63,438 nucleotides of DNA from Shewanella mangrovi. Lineage in GTDB: Bacteria; Pseudomonadota; Gammaproteobacteria; Enterobacterales; Shewanellaceae. Under the pieces are notes generated by a model. The model was not told the DNA's origin and ran no database searches. It saw only the letters and a program-made list of their open reading frames with translations. Of the stretch, positions 18,762 to 28,884 are shown in pieces. Each line of letters starts with the position of its first letter. The first letter of the stretch is position 1. The DNA is taken from positions 1 to 63,438 of the forward strand of contig NZ_JPEO01000009.1 in assembly GCF_000753795.1 (NCBI RefSeq), read 5' to 3'. Position numbers and translations under genes: made by a program.

Positions 18762-21053
18762 ATGATGAAAAATCATAATATGTCATTACTGGCGCTGATG
18801 CTGTCCGGTATGCTGGCAGTCACCGCTTGCGGTGATGGTAGCGACGGTGCAGACGGTGCTCCAGGCGCGCCAGGTGCTAATGGTGCAGACGGTGCAGACG
18901 GTCAAAATGGCCTGAATGCAGGTGACGTTGTATCTACCGTTTATAAAGCAGGTGACGTAACCTTCACTATCGACCCAGCAGAAAATACTCTGGCGGGTGG
19001 CGATGCTCTGGCACTGAAATTCTCTGTCACTTCTAAGAACCAAGCTGGCGAAGATAAGCCTTTGACTGGTTTGGATATGATTGCTGTTTACTCAATCACT
19101 GCGATGACCAACACCACTGATGATGGTCCAGCTGTGTTCTGGGAAAACAACGCAGAGACTGCTGCTGGTGCTCACTCAATGTACTGTACATTAGACGGCA
19201 CTTACAGTTCTCGTGGTCAAACTGGTGAAGCATGTACTCTGGTAGAAGATCCTGCTAATCCAGGTACTTATACCGGTACTTGGACTTACACAGACACTAC
19301 TGCTCCTATCATGAACGCTGCAGACGATCTGAACGCACCACACCGCGTAATGATCCGTGCATACAACGTTACTGACGCTGATGGTAACTCTGTTAGCGAC
19401 AAAATCCTTGGCAGCTTAGACTACATCCCAGCAACTGGTGAAACCGGTGTTACTACCGGTAAAGACACTGTTGCCGATGCAGCTTGTAAGCAATGTCACG
19501 GCGAAAGCGCTACTTCTGGCAACATCGCTAACATCTCTGCTCACGGTAACTACCAAAGCGTAGAAAACTGCGTGTTCTGTCATAACCCTGCAACTCAACC
19601 TGATGAAGAACAAGCTGCAGAAGGCTATGTATTTGACTTGCCAGCAATGATCCACCGCATCCACGGTGGTGCTCACTTAGCTGAATTGGCACAATACGGC
19701 TTCATTCAAGCTGAAGAATGGTCAGAAATTGGCTACCCAGCGCCATTGAATGAATGTACTGTTTGTCACAGCGAAGAAGAAGGCAAAACCACTTGGAATG
19801 ACGAGCCAACTCGCGCAGCGTGTACTGGTTGTCACACCAACATCAACTTTGCTACTGGCGCAGGCCACGCTTCATTTGCACTGGCTCAAGCTGATGATTC
19901 TCAATGTGCAAGCTGTCACAGCGCTGGTGGTTTAGCACCAATCAACGCTCACCGTGTAGGCGAACGCAAAGAACTGGCTAGCTTGGTTCAAATCGACTTC
20001 ACTGGCGCAAGCGTAGCCGCTGGTACTTTGACTGTGACTGCTGATGTAACCGTTAACGGTGCATTGTCATCAGATCTGTCTGTACTGGGTGTTGCTGCAA
20101 CGCTGATGGGTAACGTGAATGATGACGGTTCAGTTTCACGCTGGGGTTCTCGTCCAGCACTGACTGCTGGTACTTTCACTGAAACTGGTAAACTGGTGCT
20201 GACTCGCGCAGTAACTGCAGAAGAAGGTTCAGGTACTATCTATGTAGGTACAGAAGCGACCTTCTGTGTAGGCACTGATAACCAAGCTGCAACTTGTGAC
20301 GAAACAGCAGATCTGGCTTACGGCAATCCTGTAGAAGTTGTACACGGCAGTTCAGTGTTCTCAACTGCTATCGGTGTTACTGCTGATACTAAGTTCTTTG
20401 ACTTAGACACAGCTGCCGCTGATGACGAAGGTATGCCAGCTCGCTTCGCAGGTACTGACCAAATCACTGTGTCAGTAGCTAAGTGTGAAGCTTGCCACAA
20501 CAACCTGGACGTAACTAAAGGCGCTGGTCATGGCGTGTACAAGTTCACTCAATGTATGGATTGTCACAACAATGACTACGCAGGTTCTTACCATCCAAAC
20601 GCTGTGTTCAAGAATGCAGATGGCGTAGCAGAAAGCAAAGGTGTAACTCCATTTGCTAACCGCGACTTGGTAACTGTTGTTCACCGTTATCACTCAGGTA
20701 ACTTCGATGTTATCGAAGGTGTTCACACCGATGCTGACGGTTCTGTTGTGGGCTTCCCTGGTGTTCAAGGCGACTGTACTGCATGTCACAATGGCACTCC
20801 ATTGTTCGCAGCTGATGGTGGCTTGACCTCTGGCAAACGTTCTATTGCAGTGACTGGTGGTTACATCAGCCCTGTTGCAGAATCATGCCGCAGCTGTCAC
20901 AACAGCGATTCAGCCTTGGCTCACTTCAAGTCAAACGGTGCAACTACTGCTGATGCTCCAGACAGCACTGCAGACTTGCCAGTTGAATCTTGCTCAACTT
21001 GTCACGGCGAAGGTAAAACCTACGGCTATGACAAAGTTCACGTAAAATTCTAA
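18762..21053 (+). CDS. OmcA/MtrC-family decaheme outer-membrane c-type cytochrome
   Basis: Predicted surface-exposed lipoprotein for extracellular electron transfer. 763 aa. The lipoprotein signal ends VTAC (Cys about 23), then a collagen-like Gly-X-Y stretch (GSDGADGAPGAPGANGADG) as a flexible linker. Exactly ten CxxCH haem motifs occur in two pentahaem groups (about residues 241-386 and 575-748). They flank a beta domain holding a CX9C pair (CVGTDNQAATC), and domain I has a CX15C pair (CTLDG..GEAC), both hallmarks of the MtrC/OmcA/UndA class. Start: ATGATG with AAGGGA 5-8 nt upstream. No mtrA/mtrB porin-cytochrome genes are nearby. Codon use is strongly biased, suggesting high expression. 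Confidence 0.93.
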   Translation: MMKNHNMSLLALMLSGMLAVTACGDGSDGADGAPGAPGANGADGADGQNGLNAGDVVSTVYKAGDVTFTIDPAENTLAGGDALALKFSVTSKNQAGEDKPLTGLDMIAVYSITAMTNTTDDGPAVFWENNAETAAGAHSMYCTLDGTYSSRGQTGEACTLVEDPANPGTYTGTWTYTDTTAPIMNAADDLNAPHRVMIRAYNVTDADGNSVSDKILGSLDYIPATGETGVTTGKDTVADAACKQCHGESATSGNIANISAHGNYQSVENCVFCHNPATQPDEEQAAEGYVFDLPAMIHRIHGGAHLAELAQYGFIQAEEWSEIGYPAPLNECTVCHSEEEGKTTWNDEPTRAACTGCHTNINFATGAGHASFALAQADDSQCASCHSAGGLAPINAHRVGERKELASLVQIDFTGASVAAGTLTVTADVTVNGALSSDLSVLGVAATLMGNVNDDGSVSRWGSRPALTAGTFTETGKLVLTRAVTAEEGSGTIYVGTEATFCVGTDNQAATCDETADLAYGNPVEVVHGSSVFSTAIGVTADTKFFDLDTAAADDEGMPARFAGTDQITVSVAKCEACHNNLDVTKGAGHGVYKFTQCMDCHNNDYAGSYHPNAVFKNADGVAESKGVTPFANRDLVTVVHRYHSGNFDVIEGVHTDADGSVVGFPGVQGDCTACHNGTPLFAADGGLTSGKRSIAVTGGYISPVAESCRSCHNSDSALAHFKSNGATTADAPDSTADLPVESCSTCHGEGKTYGYDKVHVKF

Positions 21054-21534
21054 TTAGCGCTAGGTAATTAGTTGTGATGCAAAAGGGCCTTTCGAGGCCC
21101 TTTTCTTTTGCTCTGGATTTACGTCATACCTCCCCTCATGTTTGACAACATCACTTAGTCAATCGCAACACCGTCGACCATTTGGAAGAAAAGAAGAACC
21201 TAGTAACTCACCCTCTCAAATACCAAATACAAGTAATCCATCGCTAAGTAATAGATAACAAGCGCTAACCCCGCCTCTAGCTGGTAAACGTAAGCAGCGA
21301 TAAACCCGATGAGTCATTCACTTGAGAATAGAAACTGCGAGAGCCGCAAGACTGGTCACAAAGACAACAAAGGTAACCGTGTTGCGACCACGAACAAGTA
21401 CTCGCAGCCCTAACACTGATAGTCGTGCAGAGACATCTTCAACGCATTTTATCGACTGCAAAAGTTAACTAACGATGTGAGCAACAGCTGGTAGATGGCC
21501 GATTGGGGGACATATTCTTTGAATTGGACTTGGC
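21054..21534. other. Intergenic region after the decaheme gene
   Basis: 481 nt. It starts with a strong terminator (21081-21104). The rest has no convincing gene. On the minus strand, 21318-21416 is an open frame of 32 codons from a GTG whose product has one hydrophobic segment (TVTFVVFVTSLAALAVSIL). It could be a tiny membrane peptide or the remains of a gene downstream of the DUF2982 gene. Confidence 0.5.
21081..21104 (+). terminator. Rho-independent terminator after the decaheme cytochrome gene
   Basis: AAAAGGGCCT-TTCG-AGGCCCTTTT is a perfect 10-bp stem with a stable TTCG loop, continuing into CTTTTG. It lies 27 nt after the stop. Confidence 0.93.
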
Positions 21535-22203
21535 TCAATCAACAAAACGTTGGTCATTCCAGACACGACGTAATGACCGAAGGAATTCTTGTGGCGTTTC
21601 TTCAACAAACTCGGCCGGTAAATAGAGATGGTAGCCGAGGTGTTTATCGAGTGTTAAGCAACGTCGACCAAACATCGCCAACAAACCGCGATAGCGGTCA
21701 TCATTAACCACCAATGGTGTGAACTCGGCGCTGAGGTAATGTTCTAGTGCATTCAAATCTTCGTCATTGGCAAGCGCTGTCATGACTAAGGAACGCTGCT
21801 CTGAAAGCAAACCAGAGGCCAAACGAGGTGAGATATTATCAAGGATAGGATTGATAGCGTGCAGCTTAACGCCAATAAAAGGCAATTCAATAAGCTCAAT
21901 ACCACGTTGCACTCTTGGAAAGTCGAGCCGCTGAATATTACGCCATTCGATAAACACGCTGCCGCGTCGATGAAAATAGCGTAAGCCTTCGGCTTCGAGA
22001 GTCATGACAACGGGTGGTTCATACTGCTTTGCAATACCAATCACCAACGCAATAGCGCCCACCACAAACAGCGTGAGCGCCACATAAAATAAGCTACTAA
22101 CGCCGAGAAAGAGTGCGAACGCGATGATCAACGCGCTCGCCCCGACAACCGTTAACGTGACAGCATTACGCTTTGAGGTGGATTGGATCTCAATCGTTTG
22201 CAC
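21535..22203 (-). CDS. DUF2982-like membrane protein
   Basis: Conserved hypothetical protein, 222 aa. Two transmembrane helices near residues 15-35 and 38-58 (LTVVGASALIIAFALFL; FYVALTLFVVGAIALVIGI) are followed by a cytoplasmic part with a PH-like feel (VVMTLEAEGLRYFHRRGSVFIEWRNIQRLDF). The pattern fits the DUF2982 family of Shewanella and relatives, recognised from memory only. The start at 22203 lies 10 nt after the elyC stop, so the two form an operon. No function is known. Confidence 0.75.
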   Translation of the reverse strand: MQTIEIQSTSKRNAVTLTVVGASALIIAFALFLGVSSLFYVALTLFVVGAIALVIGIAKQYEPPVVMTLEAEGLRYFHRRGSVFIEWRNIQRLDFPRVQRGIELIELPFIGVKLHAINPILDNISPRLASGLLSEQRSLVMTALANDEDLNALEHYLSAEFTPLVVNDDRYRGLLAMFGRRCLTLDKHLGYHLYLPAEFVEETPQEFLRSLRRVWNDQRFVD

Positions 22204-22213
22204 TTAACGCGCC

Positions 22214-23005
22214 TTAAACGCCGATAAGCATACGAATACGCAGCCACACAGTGCCCATATATTCGTGTAACGCTTTAGCCGATTTATCTAAGTTCTCAGT
22301 GGATAAACGCCACCAATGATCTTGACGACCTAGAAAATCGGTCGGCGCAGCAACAGGATCAAACCCTGCTCCTACGAAAATCTCCATAGCACGGGGCATG
22401 TGAGCAGCTGATGTCACCAAAAACAGCTTGCGGCCACCAACAGCGTCATCACCCATGTCACCATCTGTGGCACCAAAGGTTTGTCGCAATGCGAGGGCTT
22501 CTTCAATGGTATCTTTAGCATCATCCAAAGTCAGAATACGCGCGGCATCAGCGCCCATGTCTATGGCCGCTTGCTTCATTTCTTCCGCATGCGGGGTGCG
22601 ATTACTGCCACCGCCAGTCCAGCCGCTAAGCACTAACAAACAGTCGCGGGAATCCGCCTTTTTGACCAAAGACACACCTTCGGTTAGACGTGCTAGCGCT
22701 GTTGTTGATAACTGATGACGAGCTTCACCTTTGATGCCATCGTCATGGCCAGAGCCCAACACCATCACGACGCAACTATGAGGTACCGGTTTATCAAATA
22801 CGTGATATTGCTGCTCTAGTGGCCACAACAACCAATAGCTACCAAAGCTACTGGCAAGCAGACCAAGCCACGCAATCGAAAATACGATAAGTGTTTTTGC
22901 CAGCTTAGGACGACGGCGGAATTGCCACAGCGCCAGCAGCAGTAAAATAACGGCAAATGGCACTGGCATAAACAATTGGGAGAATACTTTTTTAATCCAA
23001 AACAT
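22214..23005 (-). CDS. elyC: ElyC/SanA/YdcF-family (DUF218) envelope protein
   Basis: 263 aa inner-membrane protein with two N-terminal helices (about 10-27 and 38-60) and a DUF218 domain (about 80-250). Visible conserved stretches are CVVMVLGSGHDDG, LSTTALARLTEGVSLVKK, LVLSGWTGGGSNRTPHAEEM, DAKDTIEEA and LFLVTSAAHMPRAMEIF. The two-helix arrangement and length match ElyC (YcbC) of E. coli, which affects envelope and lipid-carrier-dependent peptidoglycan synthesis at low temperature. It precedes the DUF2982 gene by 10 nt. The exact paralogue (ElyC versus YdcF/SanA) is likely but not certain. Confidence 0.82.
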   Translation of the reverse strand: MFWIKKVFSQLFMPVPFAVILLLLALWQFRRRPKLAKTLIVFSIAWLGLLASSFGSYWLLWPLEQQYHVFDKPVPHSCVVMVLGSGHDDGIKGEARHQLSTTALARLTEGVSLVKKADSRDCLLVLSGWTGGGSNRTPHAEEMKQAAIDMGADAARILTLDDAKDTIEEALALRQTFGATDGDMGDDAVGGRKLFLVTSAAHMPRAMEIFVGAGFDPVAAPTDFLGRQDHWWRLSTENLDKSAKALHEYMGTVWLRIRMLIGV

Positions 23006-23063
23006 CTCGCAAGTCGCACTCTTGTTGTAATGTATTTGCGGGGTTAGAGCCCAAAACAGTAAA

Positions 23064-23969
23064 TCAGTTCAATGGCCACAACCAAGCGGCACCACGCACG
23101 CCGGAAGAACCACCGTGAAGATTCTTCACGACCGGGGTTTCACTTTCACGGCCGACCACATAACTTGCAATACGGGCAGGTAACGCTGGATAGATAGCGT
23201 CAACTGCAGACATACCGCCACCCAGCACAATGACGTCTGGATCCATAATGTTGATAATTTGCGCCAAGCTTCGTGCTAAACGATCAAGGTAACGTTCAAA
23301 GACGGCTTGAGCCCCCGCATGGCCTTCGGCGATCAGCGCAGTGATTTCTTGTCCGCTTTTTACTTGCGTCTCTGGGTGGTGTTCGTTGAAGTCACGCACG
23401 AACCCTGTGCCCGAAATGTAGTTTTCGATGCAGTCATAATTACCACAGAAACACTTAGTCGAGCGGAACTCGTCTGGCGTCATCCAAGGCAAAGGAGTAT
23501 GCCCTACTTCGCCGGCAATACCATTCCCGCCAGTATGCACTTGGCCATTAACCGCAATCCCAGCACCACAGCCAGTGCCAATAATCACGCCAAGTACAAA
23601 TCCTTTACCCGCCGCGGCACCATCAACGGCCTCCGAGACCGCAAAACAGTTTGCGTCATTGGCAACGCGCACTTCGCGGTCGAGTAACTCACCTAAATCT
23701 TTATCGAGTGGATGACCATGCAGCCATGTAGAATTGCCATTTTTGACGAGTCCAGTAAAAGGAGACACAACGCCAGGAATACCCACGCCTAAACTGCCCT
23801 TTTCCCCAAGTTCAGCTTCAGCCATCTTGACCAGTTTGGTGATGGTCGTCAGAGTGCCCGGATAATCATGAGCAGATGGTTCACGGTGACGATACAGCTC
23901 GGTTCCATCTTCTGCTAAAGCGACAATCTCTGTTTTGGTTCCACCTAAGTCAATTCCCAATCTAATCAT
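23064..23969 (-). CDS. mak: ROK-family fructokinase
   Basis: ATP-dependent sugar kinase, probably fructokinase (manno(fructo)kinase Mak). 301 aa from the ATG at 23969, matching the 302 aa of E. coli Mak. The start is set by the ATGA overlap with the cysQ stop; a longer start at 23987 would bury that junction. Motifs: phosphate-binding DLGGTKTE (residues 6-13), NDANC with catalytic Asp, IIGTGCGAG, and the ROK zinc-binding site around GHTPLP..CFCGNYDCIENY. The C-terminus SSGVRGAAWLWP is nearly identical to Mak. Third gene of a coupled trio. Confidence 0.9.
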   Translation of the reverse strand: MIRLGIDLGGTKTEIVALAEDGTELYRHREPSAHDYPGTLTTITKLVKMAEAELGEKGSLGVGIPGVVSPFTGLVKNGNSTWLHGHPLDKDLGELLDREVRVANDANCFAVSEAVDGAAAGKGFVLGVIIGTGCGAGIAVNGQVHTGGNGIAGEVGHTPLPWMTPDEFRSTKCFCGNYDCIENYISGTGFVRDFNEHHPETQVKSGQEITALIAEGHAGAQAVFERYLDRLARSLAQIINIMDPDVIVLGGGMSAVDAIYPALPARIASYVVGRESETPVVKNLHGGSSGVRGAAWLWPLN

Positions 23970-24805
23970 GGAGTTTCCTCTATCCAACCTGGTCTATAGG
24001 CAATGAACCAGGGGTTTTCTAATTCAGGCTTAGTGTTATATCGCAGTGGGATTTGGCTGTCGTGTAGCAGTACACAACCTCCAGCTGCAGACAAAATTGC
24101 GTGAGCGGCAGCAGTGTCCCACTCGTGCGTGGCACCGAGACGCGGGTAGATATCGGCCTCGCCGCTCGCTAGGAGGCACATCTTCAACGAACTGCCCACT
24201 TCACGCAAGTGAAAATCTTTGAAATCGGCTAAAAACCCAGCAAGTCCGGGGGTTATATGGGAACGACTGCTCAGAATAAGTGGTTTACGGGGGAGGAAAC
24301 TCGGAATTGGCGACTGGCGTAGCTGTTTAATAGTCGACGTTGACGGGATATTGTGGCCATTCTGATGTTCAAATTCCCAAGCTCCTAACTGCTGCATACC
24401 AAAGAAACAACGCCCAATTGCTGGCGCGTAAACAATGCCTGCGACCGCAATATTGTTCACCACCAGCGCGATATTAACGGTGAATTCGCCGTTATGCTTG
24501 ATAAATTCCTTTGTGCCATCCAAAGGATCCAGTAACCAATACTGTTGCCATTGTTGTCGTGTTTGCCATGCAACGTCGGCGGATTCTTCGGACAAGATAT
24601 CAATATCAGGAAAATGCTGTTCTAGTCCTGCCACGATACAATGATGACTGGCTAAATCAGCTTCAGTCACTGGCGTGTTGTCTTGTTTTGTCGCTACCTT
24701 TAATTGCTGACTATCGTAAAATGGCATTAGCGCATTGCCAGCAGCAATAGCAATCTGTACCACTGTTAACAGTTGTTCTTCTGTCAGCGGCATAGGTGAA
24801 AGCAT
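23966..24805 (-). CDS. cysQ: 3'(2'),5'-bisphosphate nucleotidase CysQ
   Basis: Removes the 3'-phosphate of adenosine 3',5'-bisphosphate (pAp) left by PAPS use in sulfate assimilation, and may act on inositol phosphates. 279 aa, inositol-monophosphatase superfamily. Metal sites are visible: EES near 77-79, the signature DPLDGTKEF near 97-105, and the late WDTAAAHAIL motif. It overlaps the PHP gene stop (TGATG) and the kinase start (ATGA), so all three are translationally coupled. The cys operon it supports is at 31-37 kb; a DHH phosphoesterase there could overlap in function. Confidence 0.92.
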   Translation of the reverse strand: MLSPMPLTEEQLLTVVQIAIAAGNALMPFYDSQQLKVATKQDNTPVTEADLASHHCIVAGLEQHFPDIDILSEESADVAWQTRQQWQQYWLLDPLDGTKEFIKHNGEFTVNIALVVNNIAVAGIVYAPAIGRCFFGMQQLGAWEFEHQNGHNIPSTSTIKQLRQSPIPSFLPRKPLILSSRSHITPGLAGFLADFKDFHLREVGSSLKMCLLASGEADIYPRLGATHEWDTAAAHAILSAAGGCVLLHDSQIPLRYNTKPELENPWFIAYRPGWIEETP

Positions 24806-25557
24806 CAGCCGATCTCCTGAAAAAATGCCAAATGTTCTCCAAGGGTTTGATGCCCCCGTTGCTGTAAAAATTTCAGCAGCTGCTGAGGACTATGATTAAG
24901 CAGCCTTTCACGAGGATATTCGGCTTCATCGATGATACTAAGTGATTGCTCAAAGCCTGCCAACGTAAAGGCAATATGAGAATCAGAGCCCATCACTAGC
25001 TGCGCATCAAATCGCTTCGCCAGTTTTGCAATACTGATGCAATTAGACTCGCTCCCTTTACGCGAATGCAGAAAAGATGAGTTGTTTATTTCCAAGGCGA
25101 CGTTGTGCTCAGCCGCGGCTTTAACCACAGTCTCTTGGTCGATCGGATAACGAGGATTTCCAGGATGAGTAATGATGTCGACTCTGCCACTCCTGATACA
25201 GTTCACCATAGCCTCGGTATTGCTGTCGCAATCTGCGGGGGCTAATACTGGCTCATGTAATCCAGCCAAAACGATATCTAGCTGTTGTAGATAATCGCCA
25301 ACGAAGTCTATGTCCCCTGCCGTATTTTTAATATTGGCTTCAATGCCACGCAAAATGCCGATACCGTCCACAACACGGGGAATAACTGTCATATTCACAA
25401 AGTGCCAAAAATGAGGGGCATCGGCCATTGCCGGTCCATGATCAGTCAGGGCAAATAACTTAACACCTTTGCTTTTAGCAACTGTAAGGTAATCATGAAT
25501 CGTGCTGTAAGCGTGGGTGGAGGCAACCGTATGAGCGTGAATATCGACGGGAAACAT
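24805..25557 (-). CDS. PHP-domain phosphatase, YcdX family
   Basis: Metal-dependent phosphohydrolase of the PHP fold, 250 aa. Metal-ligand motifs are in place: [15 protein letters not shown] (4-18), [30 protein letters not shown] and MGSDSHIAF. They match E. coli YcdX, a trinuclear-zinc phosphatase linked to swarming; the physiological substrate is not established. First gene of the coupled run with cysQ and mak. The ATG at 25557 is the first plausible start ([10 protein letters not shown]). Confidence 0.86.
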   Translation of the reverse strand: MFPVDIHAHTVASTHAYSTIHDYLTVAKSKGVKLFALTDHGPAMADAPHFWHFVNMTVIPRVVDGIGILRGIEANIKNTAGDIDFVGDYLQQLDIVLAGLHEPVLAPADCDSNTEAMVNCIRSGRVDIITHPGNPRYPIDQETVVKAAAEHNVALEINNSSFLHSRKGSESNCISIAKLAKRFDAQLVMGSDSHIAFTLAGFEQSLSIIDEAEYPRERLLNHSPQQLLKFLQQRGHQTLGEHLAFFQEIG

Positions 25558-26038
25558 AGTAGACGTTAGCAGTGGGCGAAAACATAGCTAGCAGCTTACG
25601 CTAACTTATCGTAAACCTCTAGAGACTCAATATACGGTGAAGGGAAACTAATAGTTATTAGCGCGTTAGCAGTATGTTAGGCATAGAAAACACTCTTAAT
25701 TAATTTATTGTCTTAAAACCTCAAAATCTAAAAAAATAAATACTAAGCTGAGCTATTACCTGACTAAAGATAACGATAAAAACGCTATCATCATAACAAT
25801 TGACTGATTTTTATCTAATTCCGTAGACAATGTTAAATTACACTTAATTTTACGTGTTCTAAGATTGCCATTTTGTCAAAGTGGTAGGATGACATTACAT
25901 AAAAAAGCCAAACTACAATTATTAAGAGAAAATGGAATTGCTTAAGGCGGGAGTCTGTTACGGAGGAGTCTTTGAACTTGGCTTGATTAGGCTTTCGCTA
26001 CGTAAACTTAGGATATTGTGATATTGGAGGTAGATACT
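25558..26038. other. Intergenic region, divergent promoters
   Basis: 481 nt of AT-rich sequence between the PHP gene and a small exported-protein gene, with no gene seen. A TTGACT hexamer near 25800 is present, but no convincing -10 is spaced with it. Immediately before 26039, GGAGG (26026-26030) is the ribosome-binding site of the next gene. Confidence 0.5.
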
Positions 26039-26437
26039 ATGACCTGCTTCAAGATAGCCGGTTTGGCATTAGCTTTATCATTTTCCAGCCTCGCCAACGC
26101 AAATACCTATCAGTTTGTCGGTACCGACAATACACCAGAAACCAAGTTTTGTGTAAGTGTTGGAAACAACGACATTGGTCAAATGAAGAGTAAACTATTG
26201 ATGATGGGCAAAGGCCTTAGTGATGTAAGACGAAATATTAACACTATCAATTGTAATGACCTATCGGCAGCAAAATTTGCTTTTAAGTATCAAGCACATG
26301 ATACGTTTAAATACCTAAATGAACGCAGTATGGGTAAAAATAGAGTAAGACCTACCGTCACGATTCGTGATATCGCAAAAGTCGACAAAGCGACTGATAC
26401 CCCAATAGTGGTTTATGTTTCTAACCGGCTAAAGTAG
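26039..26437 (+). CDS. Small exported protein, DUF3718-like
   Basis: Conserved hypothetical secreted protein, 132 aa. The start at 26039 is fixed by GGAGG 8 nt upstream; a GTG at 26018 is in frame but has no such site. A signal peptide (about residues 1-22, ending SLANA) is followed by YQFVGTDNTPETKFCVSVGNND..INCNDLSAAKFAFKYQ with two Cys suited to a disulfide, which resembles DUF3718 proteins of Shewanella (recognised from memory). Monocistronic, with its own terminator at 26446-26474. Function unknown. Confidence 0.75.
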   Translation: MTCFKIAGLALALSFSSLANANTYQFVGTDNTPETKFCVSVGNNDIGQMKSKLLMMGKGLSDVRRNINTINCNDLSAAKFAFKYQAHDTFKYLNERSMGKNRVRPTVTIRDIAKVDKATDTPIVVYVSNRLK

Positions 26438-26832
26438 TCCCCGACAAAGAAAGGAGCAATGCTCCTTTCTTTTTGATTGATAGAAATAGCCCTTAGACGA
26501 TTAGTCGACTAATAGGCAAATTTTTGAAAATCACTTTTTCATAAATCTATTCAGATACCTGCCATGTTTTAATTGATTTCTATCAAATAGTGCTCGCCAA
26601 CATCATTTCTGCGGTATATCACAAAAAATATTGATCGCGGCACACTTATTAAGTGCATTAAAAGTGATATACATCTAACAAGCGCATTTTTTGTTCCGTT
26701 ACAATTCGTAATGTTCTCTTCCTAATCCAACTTTGACTAAAAATTATAATATCTTGGGTAAGTATGCATTATTTGTCATACCTATCCTCAATAAGACTTG
26801 AAAATTCACTATAAAAGGCTGTGAGTAACATC
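26438..26832. other. Intergenic region before the chemoreceptor gene
   Basis: 395 nt. After the terminator there is a 14-nt perfect palindrome, ATTAGTCGACTAAT (26500-26513), then AT-rich sequence with no gene. Any operator role for the palindrome is unproven. Confidence 0.5.
26446..26474 (+). terminator. Rho-independent terminator after the exported-protein gene
   Basis: AAAGAAAGGAGC-AAT-GCTCCTTTCTTT is a perfect 12-bp stem with a 3-nt loop running into T residues, 9 nt after the stop. Confidence 0.92.
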
Positions 26833-28737
26833 ATGAACAATCTGACAATTTCCCGACAGATGGGCTTGGGTTTTGGAACGGTAATAGCACTATGCTTAAT
26901 TATTGCCTTTACTGCTTGGTACAACATGCACACCATGGTTGATTCAAGCGAAAAAATGTCTGAAATCCAAGAAGTAAGCAAAATAATTCTGCAAACAAAA
27001 TCTGCGAGAGAGAACTACCTACGTACAGTTGATGATGAATTCAAACAAGAGTTGGCTGAACATATCAACCACATAGGTCGGTTACTAAAAGCGGAGCAGG
27101 AAAAGTATTCTGCAGCGACTGAAGTTGCTTTAATTAAGCAAGCCATCTCGTCGTTGGACAAATATGAGACGACTTATCAGTCGATGACAGTTGAACTCGA
27201 TAACAAAAATGCCGACATGAAATCTGCTGCCGCAATCACCGCATCCATCATTGGACGCTTGAACACTATAACTGAAGATTTCGAAGCAAGTGGTGCCACT
27301 GATACTAGTAGCCTTGAATCAATTTCAAATATCAAATCGGCTTGGATCCATATGATCGAAACCGACAAAATGGCGAGAGATTGGTTAAAAGCTGGGACAG
27401 CTGATCATACCACCAATAAACCCATTCAAGCTGCAATTGAAGAAGCATTAACGCATGTAGATAGTGCCACACTTCTCGCTGATACAGATAAGCAATCGCT
27501 CACAACACAGCTACATCAACTATCTGAGTTATTTAATAGATTGGTGAAAACAGATATCGCCATAGATGTACTTCTTGAAAATTACAATTCAATCGCCACC
27601 ACCTTACGTCAAGATATAGCAGGATTGTATTCTCATCAGCACGATTCAACTGATGAAACACGCCTCTTTGCCTCTTGGCTGTTATTTATCGCTGCCGCAA
27701 TGTCCATCATGATTGGTATTTTTGCATCCGTGAAAATAACGCGCAGAATTGCAGGACCATTACATGAATTAGCCAACATGGCGAAAGCCATTTCAGAAGG
27801 CGACCTCACCAAATCAATTAAAGTTGTGCGTAAAGATGAGATTGGTACCCTGCAATCTGCAATCTCGCATATGACAGTATCGCTAAAAGAACTCATCAGT
27901 AATGTCGCTTCAGGAATCTCAGAACTATCCGCTGCCGCCACTCAGTTATCAGCAGTAACGGAGCAAAATCAATCAGGTATGAATAAGCAGCACCAAGAAG
28001 TTGAACAAGTTGCTGCTGCAATGAATGAAATGGCCACAACGGTTCACGACGTTGCCCGTAATGCTGAGCAAGCAGCAGAAGCTACTACCAACGCACAAAA
28101 TGTCACTGGCCAAGGGGATCACGCAATTCAAGAAACACAGCGTATCGTCGCAGAACTGACGGTGGAAGTAGATAAAACATCAGAAGCGATGGATGTTCTC
28201 GCTAAACAAACCGAAAACATTGGTTCGGTATTAGAGGTGATCAAAACAGTCGCCGATCAAACAAACCTGCTGGCCTTAAACGCCGCTATTGAAGCCGCGA
28301 GAGCGGGTGAAGCTGGACGCGGTTTTGCTGTGGTAGCAGATGAAGTCCGTAATCTCGCCAAACGAACCCAAGATTCGACCTCTGAAATCGAAGCTATGAC
28401 TCAACGTCTCCATACCGAATCAGAGCGCGCCCTACAACGCATGGCAAGCAGTAAAGATATTGCATTTGCCACTGCGAATAACGCAACCAATGTCGGTGAG
28501 ATGTTCAGTCGAATTGCGAAAGCCGTGAACGATGTGCAAATGATGAATCAACAAATTGCTACTGCAGCGGAAGAACAAAGTGTTGTAGCAGAGGAGATCA
28601 ATCGACGCATAGTTCAAGTCAACGAAATATCGGACCAAACTGCCGAGTCTTCGTTTGAAGTCGCTTCGGCCTCCGAACGATTAGCAGCTCTCGGTTCGCA
28701 ACTCAATGGTGCAATATCGGGGTTCAAGGTTAGGTAA
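26833..28737 (+). CDS. Methyl-accepting chemotaxis protein
   Basis: Membrane chemoreceptor that signals through CheA/CheW. 634 aa from the ATG at 26833; an in-frame GTG at 26821 is too close to the AAAAGG tract to be preferred. TM1 is about residues 11-31, a periplasmic helical-bundle sensor about 35-275, TM2 about 279-300, HAMP about 300-355 ([22 protein letters not shown]), then the signalling domain with the conserved hairpin tip ([32 protein letters not shown]). Adaptation-type Gln/Glu-rich helices flank the tip. No obvious C-terminal CheR pentapeptide. Ligand unknown. Confidence 0.93.
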   Translation: MNNLTISRQMGLGFGTVIALCLIIAFTAWYNMHTMVDSSEKMSEIQEVSKIILQTKSARENYLRTVDDEFKQELAEHINHIGRLLKAEQEKYSAATEVALIKQAISSLDKYETTYQSMTVELDNKNADMKSAAAITASIIGRLNTITEDFEASGATDTSSLESISNIKSAWIHMIETDKMARDWLKAGTADHTTNKPIQAAIEEALTHVDSATLLADTDKQSLTTQLHQLSELFNRLVKTDIAIDVLLENYNSIATTLRQDIAGLYSHQHDSTDETRLFASWLLFIAAAMSIMIGIFASVKITRRIAGPLHELANMAKAISEGDLTKSIKVVRKDEIGTLQSAISHMTVSLKELISNVASGISELSAAATQLSAVTEQNQSGMNKQHQEVEQVAAAMNEMATTVHDVARNAEQAAEATTNAQNVTGQGDHAIQETQRIVAELTVEVDKTSEAMDVLAKQTENIGSVLEVIKTVADQTNLLALNAAIEAARAGEAGRGFAVVADEVRNLAKRTQDSTSEIEAMTQRLHTESERALQRMASSKDIAFATANNATNVGEMFSRIAKAVNDVQMMNQQIATAAEEQSVVAEEINRRIVQVNEISDQTAESSFEVASASERLAALGSQLNGAISGFKVR

Positions 28738-28816
28738 TCAAGGCCAATCATGCTAGGAGAACCATATTGTTCAAGGATGATATATTTGTGTTGAATACAA
28801 ATTTTTAATCCTCACA

Positions 28817-28850
28817 TTGCCGTTCAAATAGAACGCTATTTGAACGGCAA
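28817..28850. terminator. 15-bp perfect hairpin after the chemoreceptor gene
   Basis: A perfect 15-bp inverted repeat (TTGCCGTTCAAATAG and its complement) with an AACG tetraloop, 80 nt after the stop. There is no T tract, so it may terminate inefficiently or protect the 3' end. It is the first of three hairpins in the convergent gap. Confidence 0.65.
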
Positions 28851-28884
28851 TTCCTAAGCTAGCAAGCCAACTCCGATCAATGGA

